The notes beneath the pieces are model-generated. The model saw only the letters and a program-made list of their open reading frames with translations, ran no database searches and was not told the origin of the DNA. From Piliocolobus tephrosceles (lineage: Eukaryota > Chordata > Mammalia > Primates > Cercopithecidae), in the NCBI RefSeq assembly GCF_002776525.5, contig NC_045435.1, forward strand, positions 121,537,071-121,601,070: 64,000 nt of DNA, read 5' to 3'. Numbering within the stretch: the first letter of the stretch is position 1; each line of letters starts with the position of its first letter. This document shows, one piece after another, positions 62,087 through 64,000 of the stretch. The translations under genes and the position numbers were made by a program.

Positions 62087-63255
62087 AAAATATTCTCGAA
62101 AAGCAAAAAAGAAGTCATTTTAAATGGCAGGACATATGTTTATGTCACATCAATAATTGGAGAAATGAGGTAAAGATGTGAAGCTTAGCCCCTAGAAGAC
62201 ATACTTCATCTGGTCTGAAATAGAGTTTAGAAGAAGACAATGAAACCTGCAATAGTGAGTGCTGAAACTTCCAGTGACCATGTGTCAAGAAGCAAATACA
62301 GCATCATAAGCCTGGCCAGTATGAGCCCTACCTACCACTCTCACTGAGCACCAAGGAAGGCAAGCCAAGGCTTGAAGTGTACCAGTTCTCACATGAGCAC
62401 ATGCCTTATGTAAGTTGGTTTGAGAAGTCATGTAGTTTATGCTTTTTATTGTTGTTCGGCAAGGTCTTCATCAACAATTTCCAGCAGGTTGCCTGTGAGT
62501 CATCCCATGGAAGTGATTCTCACACATGCTGCGAGATTTTTCTGAGCTTTATTCAAAATTGCCAATGTGGACACTTCAATATTTACTTCTTGTACAATTG
62601 TAGGCCCTTTGAACATCATAAGAGAATTCACGAACTTACAGTGATATACACAGGAAAAACCTTAGTGATTGCACTATAGAGTCCAGTCCCAGATCTGTTA
62701 TTCATGCGGACTTATATCCACACCACAGAATCATTACCAATCCCTAGAATAAAAACCAGAAGCCTAGTTATTTGAGCTCAAGGTCATTATCTTTTAGGAA
62801 AACAAACATATATACATGTATACCAAGGAAGAAACAGGTTATTCAGGGAAAGTAAGAAAAGAAGAAAAAGAGGGACCTATAAAATAACCTGTAAATCTTC
62901 TTTCTAGGACTCTGAACTGTCAACATATTGAGCCTCTTTTCAGGTACAGAATGAACATACCCAGAGCAACATCTTAAGCTCTAAGTGTTGTGGCCTAGAG
63001 AATATTTGAAAGGGGTGGGATTTATTGGAAAAGACCAGAGCCAATATGAAGGCCAGAAAAAAAATTTTCAGCTGGAAATGTGGACACGATGCCACTTTTG
63101 CGAGGTCTTGGGAAGTCAGAGAAGAATATCACAGAGTTTTATTATTGTTTAAGATATGAGGACATCTCCATCACTCTTGAGCCAGATGTCATTGTGAATC
63201 ACAACAGGATAATGATGCACAGTTGCTCAAAGAAAGCGCTGCCTGTGCTGGTGGC
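62087..63255. other. Unassigned intergenic DNA; holds duplicate copy 2
   Basis: Contains the presumed source of the 106-bp duplicate (62425-62530). A frame at 62377-62679 ends CRPFEHHKRIHELTVIYTGK, faintly like a broken C2H2 zinc finger, but without the usual C-x2-C spacing. No other repeat recognised. Confidence 0.4.
62425..62530. repeat. Local duplicate, copy 2 (presumed source)
   Basis: Same 106 bp as 60927-61032, same orientation, about 94% identical by eye. No flanking direct repeats are visible here, so this is taken as the source. Confidence 0.88.
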
Positions 63256-63259
63256 AAAG

Positions 63260-63400
63260 CTACTAATGAAGAAAATGTAAATTCATGGGCCCACCTCAGC
63301 CCTATAGAATCAGAGACTCTGAGGATGGAGGTCAGCAATATGCTTTAGTTTGCCCATTAGGTAATTCTGAGGCACAATTACTGTTTTAGGGTAGTACTGT
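63260..63400 (+). mobile_element. MER5A (hAT-Charlie MITE)
   Basis: GTAAATTCATGGGCCCACCT, ATAGAATCAGAGACTCTGAG, GTCAGCAATATGCTTTAG and GTAATTCTGAGGCACA follow MER5A in order. The TGTTTTAG ending is followed by a small tandem TACTGTTTTAG repeat to about 63422. Confidence 0.8.
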
Positions 63401-63422
63401 TTTAAGTACTACTGTTTTAGGG

Positions 63423-64000
63423 AAAGGCATAGTTCCCTCTAGTGTTCATATGGGATAATACAAATTAGGTTCCAGATTTTATCTAGCCAAATTTGGAGAA
63501 ATGGCAAGTGGGTAGAACAATCAAGTTTGATAATATTCAGCTTTCAACCTCTAGGATTAAATGGCACACTTATGTAAGAGTACGTGTCTTTTCCAGTAGG
63601 GAAAGTCTTACTGAGGTAGGATGAAATCGAGATTATATTTTGTAGATTAAAGCAATATAATTCTATTCCTAATAAACTTGGTTGTACCCTGGCTTCCATA
63701 CCTATTGAAATAATGGCATGCTTTGTATTAGAGCAAGGTCAAATACAGCCTAAATAAAGTATTTATTGTTCAACTTTTAAGTTAGATGTCTTTTTTCATT
63801 TACAGAAAGATAATAGGCGTTGTTAATTTTCCCCCTACATTTTAGAAATTTCATTTCAAATATCTAGATGGAACTTAAAAATCTGAGCATGGCTCTTTGC
63901 TAAAGCCAAAGTATATAGAGGACATAATAGATAAATGATATCATGGCAGCTTTACTGTGATTTAGAAAGGAAATAAATGTTTGAACAGTGCTAGGAATAT
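63423..64000. other. Unassigned intergenic DNA
   Basis: No gene or recognised repeat to the end of the window. Confidence 0.4.

Noticed and set aside
1..64000. Prokaryotic features: operons, CRISPR, riboswitches, Shine-Dalgarno sites
   Set aside because: The repeat content is plainly primate; no regularly spaced repeats or gene strings are present.

Overview
This window is primate nuclear DNA that is AT-rich and gene-poor. I find no supportable protein-coding gene, tRNA, rRNA, CRISPR array or prokaryotic operon. Almost every open frame longer than about 80 codons is either a decayed piece of LINE-1 (L1) or chance in AT-rich sequence. The primate assignment rests on Alu, L1PA/L1PB, THE1/MST, Tigger, MADE1 and hAT-Charlie copies. 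The AluY at 14921-15218 carries three bases or motifs that I recall as typical of Old World monkey AluY copies (GGCTCAAGCCTG, ATGGCATAAACCC, GAGATCCGGCC). The best guess is therefore a cercopithecid monkey such as a macaque, baboon or guenon, not a human.

Layout: 100-883, 5'-truncated antisense young L1 with target-site duplication (TSD). 1290-5725, old L1M on + carrying an MST LTR and an old Alu. 5740-6835, rearranged L1M pieces with an AluS. 7530-9431, head-to-head L1 pieces. 10451-10899, ERVL-type solo LTR with exact TSD. 11600-12560, two MIR pieces. 12840-17490, long antisense L1M holding half a MADE1 and the monkey AluY. 18495-19060 and 21765-21950, L1M pieces. 22560-23815, an L1ME with an inverted 5' part and an AluS at the inversion junction. 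26620-27560, antisense L2 ended by an unusual MADE1. 29068-29814, MST LTR split by an AluS. 32757-33360, Tigger1. 33362-33779, MLT1 LTR. 35787-36254, ERV1 solo LTR. 37000-37745, L2 pieces in both orientations. 39115-39480, antisense L1. 42485-49471, near full-length L1PA/PB-age element. 49655-50565, ERV1 solo LTR. 52665-53130, L2. 54188-54755 and 57746-58179, LTRs. 56545-56678, mini MER2-like transposon. 60523-61165, hAT-Charlie remnant. 61739-62086, THE1 LTR with exact TSD. 63260-63400, MER5A.

The rest appears to be single-copy intergenic DNA, or repeats too old to recognise. Nothing here works together as a pathway; the window is a record of layered insertions, mostly from L1-driven retrotransposition, endogenous retroviruses and DNA transposons.

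The most unusual structures are small local copying events rather than a new gene system. These are: a MADE1 whose two arms enclose about 145 bp that is also present 1.3 kb upstream; a 106-bp segment present twice 1.5 kb apart, one copy sitting inside a Charlie element between short direct repeats; a 42-bp inverted copy inside an L1; a 73-nt hairpin with a perfect 20-bp stem; and an internally duplicated ORF2 in the long L1. I found no evidence for an undescribed multi-gene biological system. Family names were assigned from memory of consensus sequences, not from a database search.
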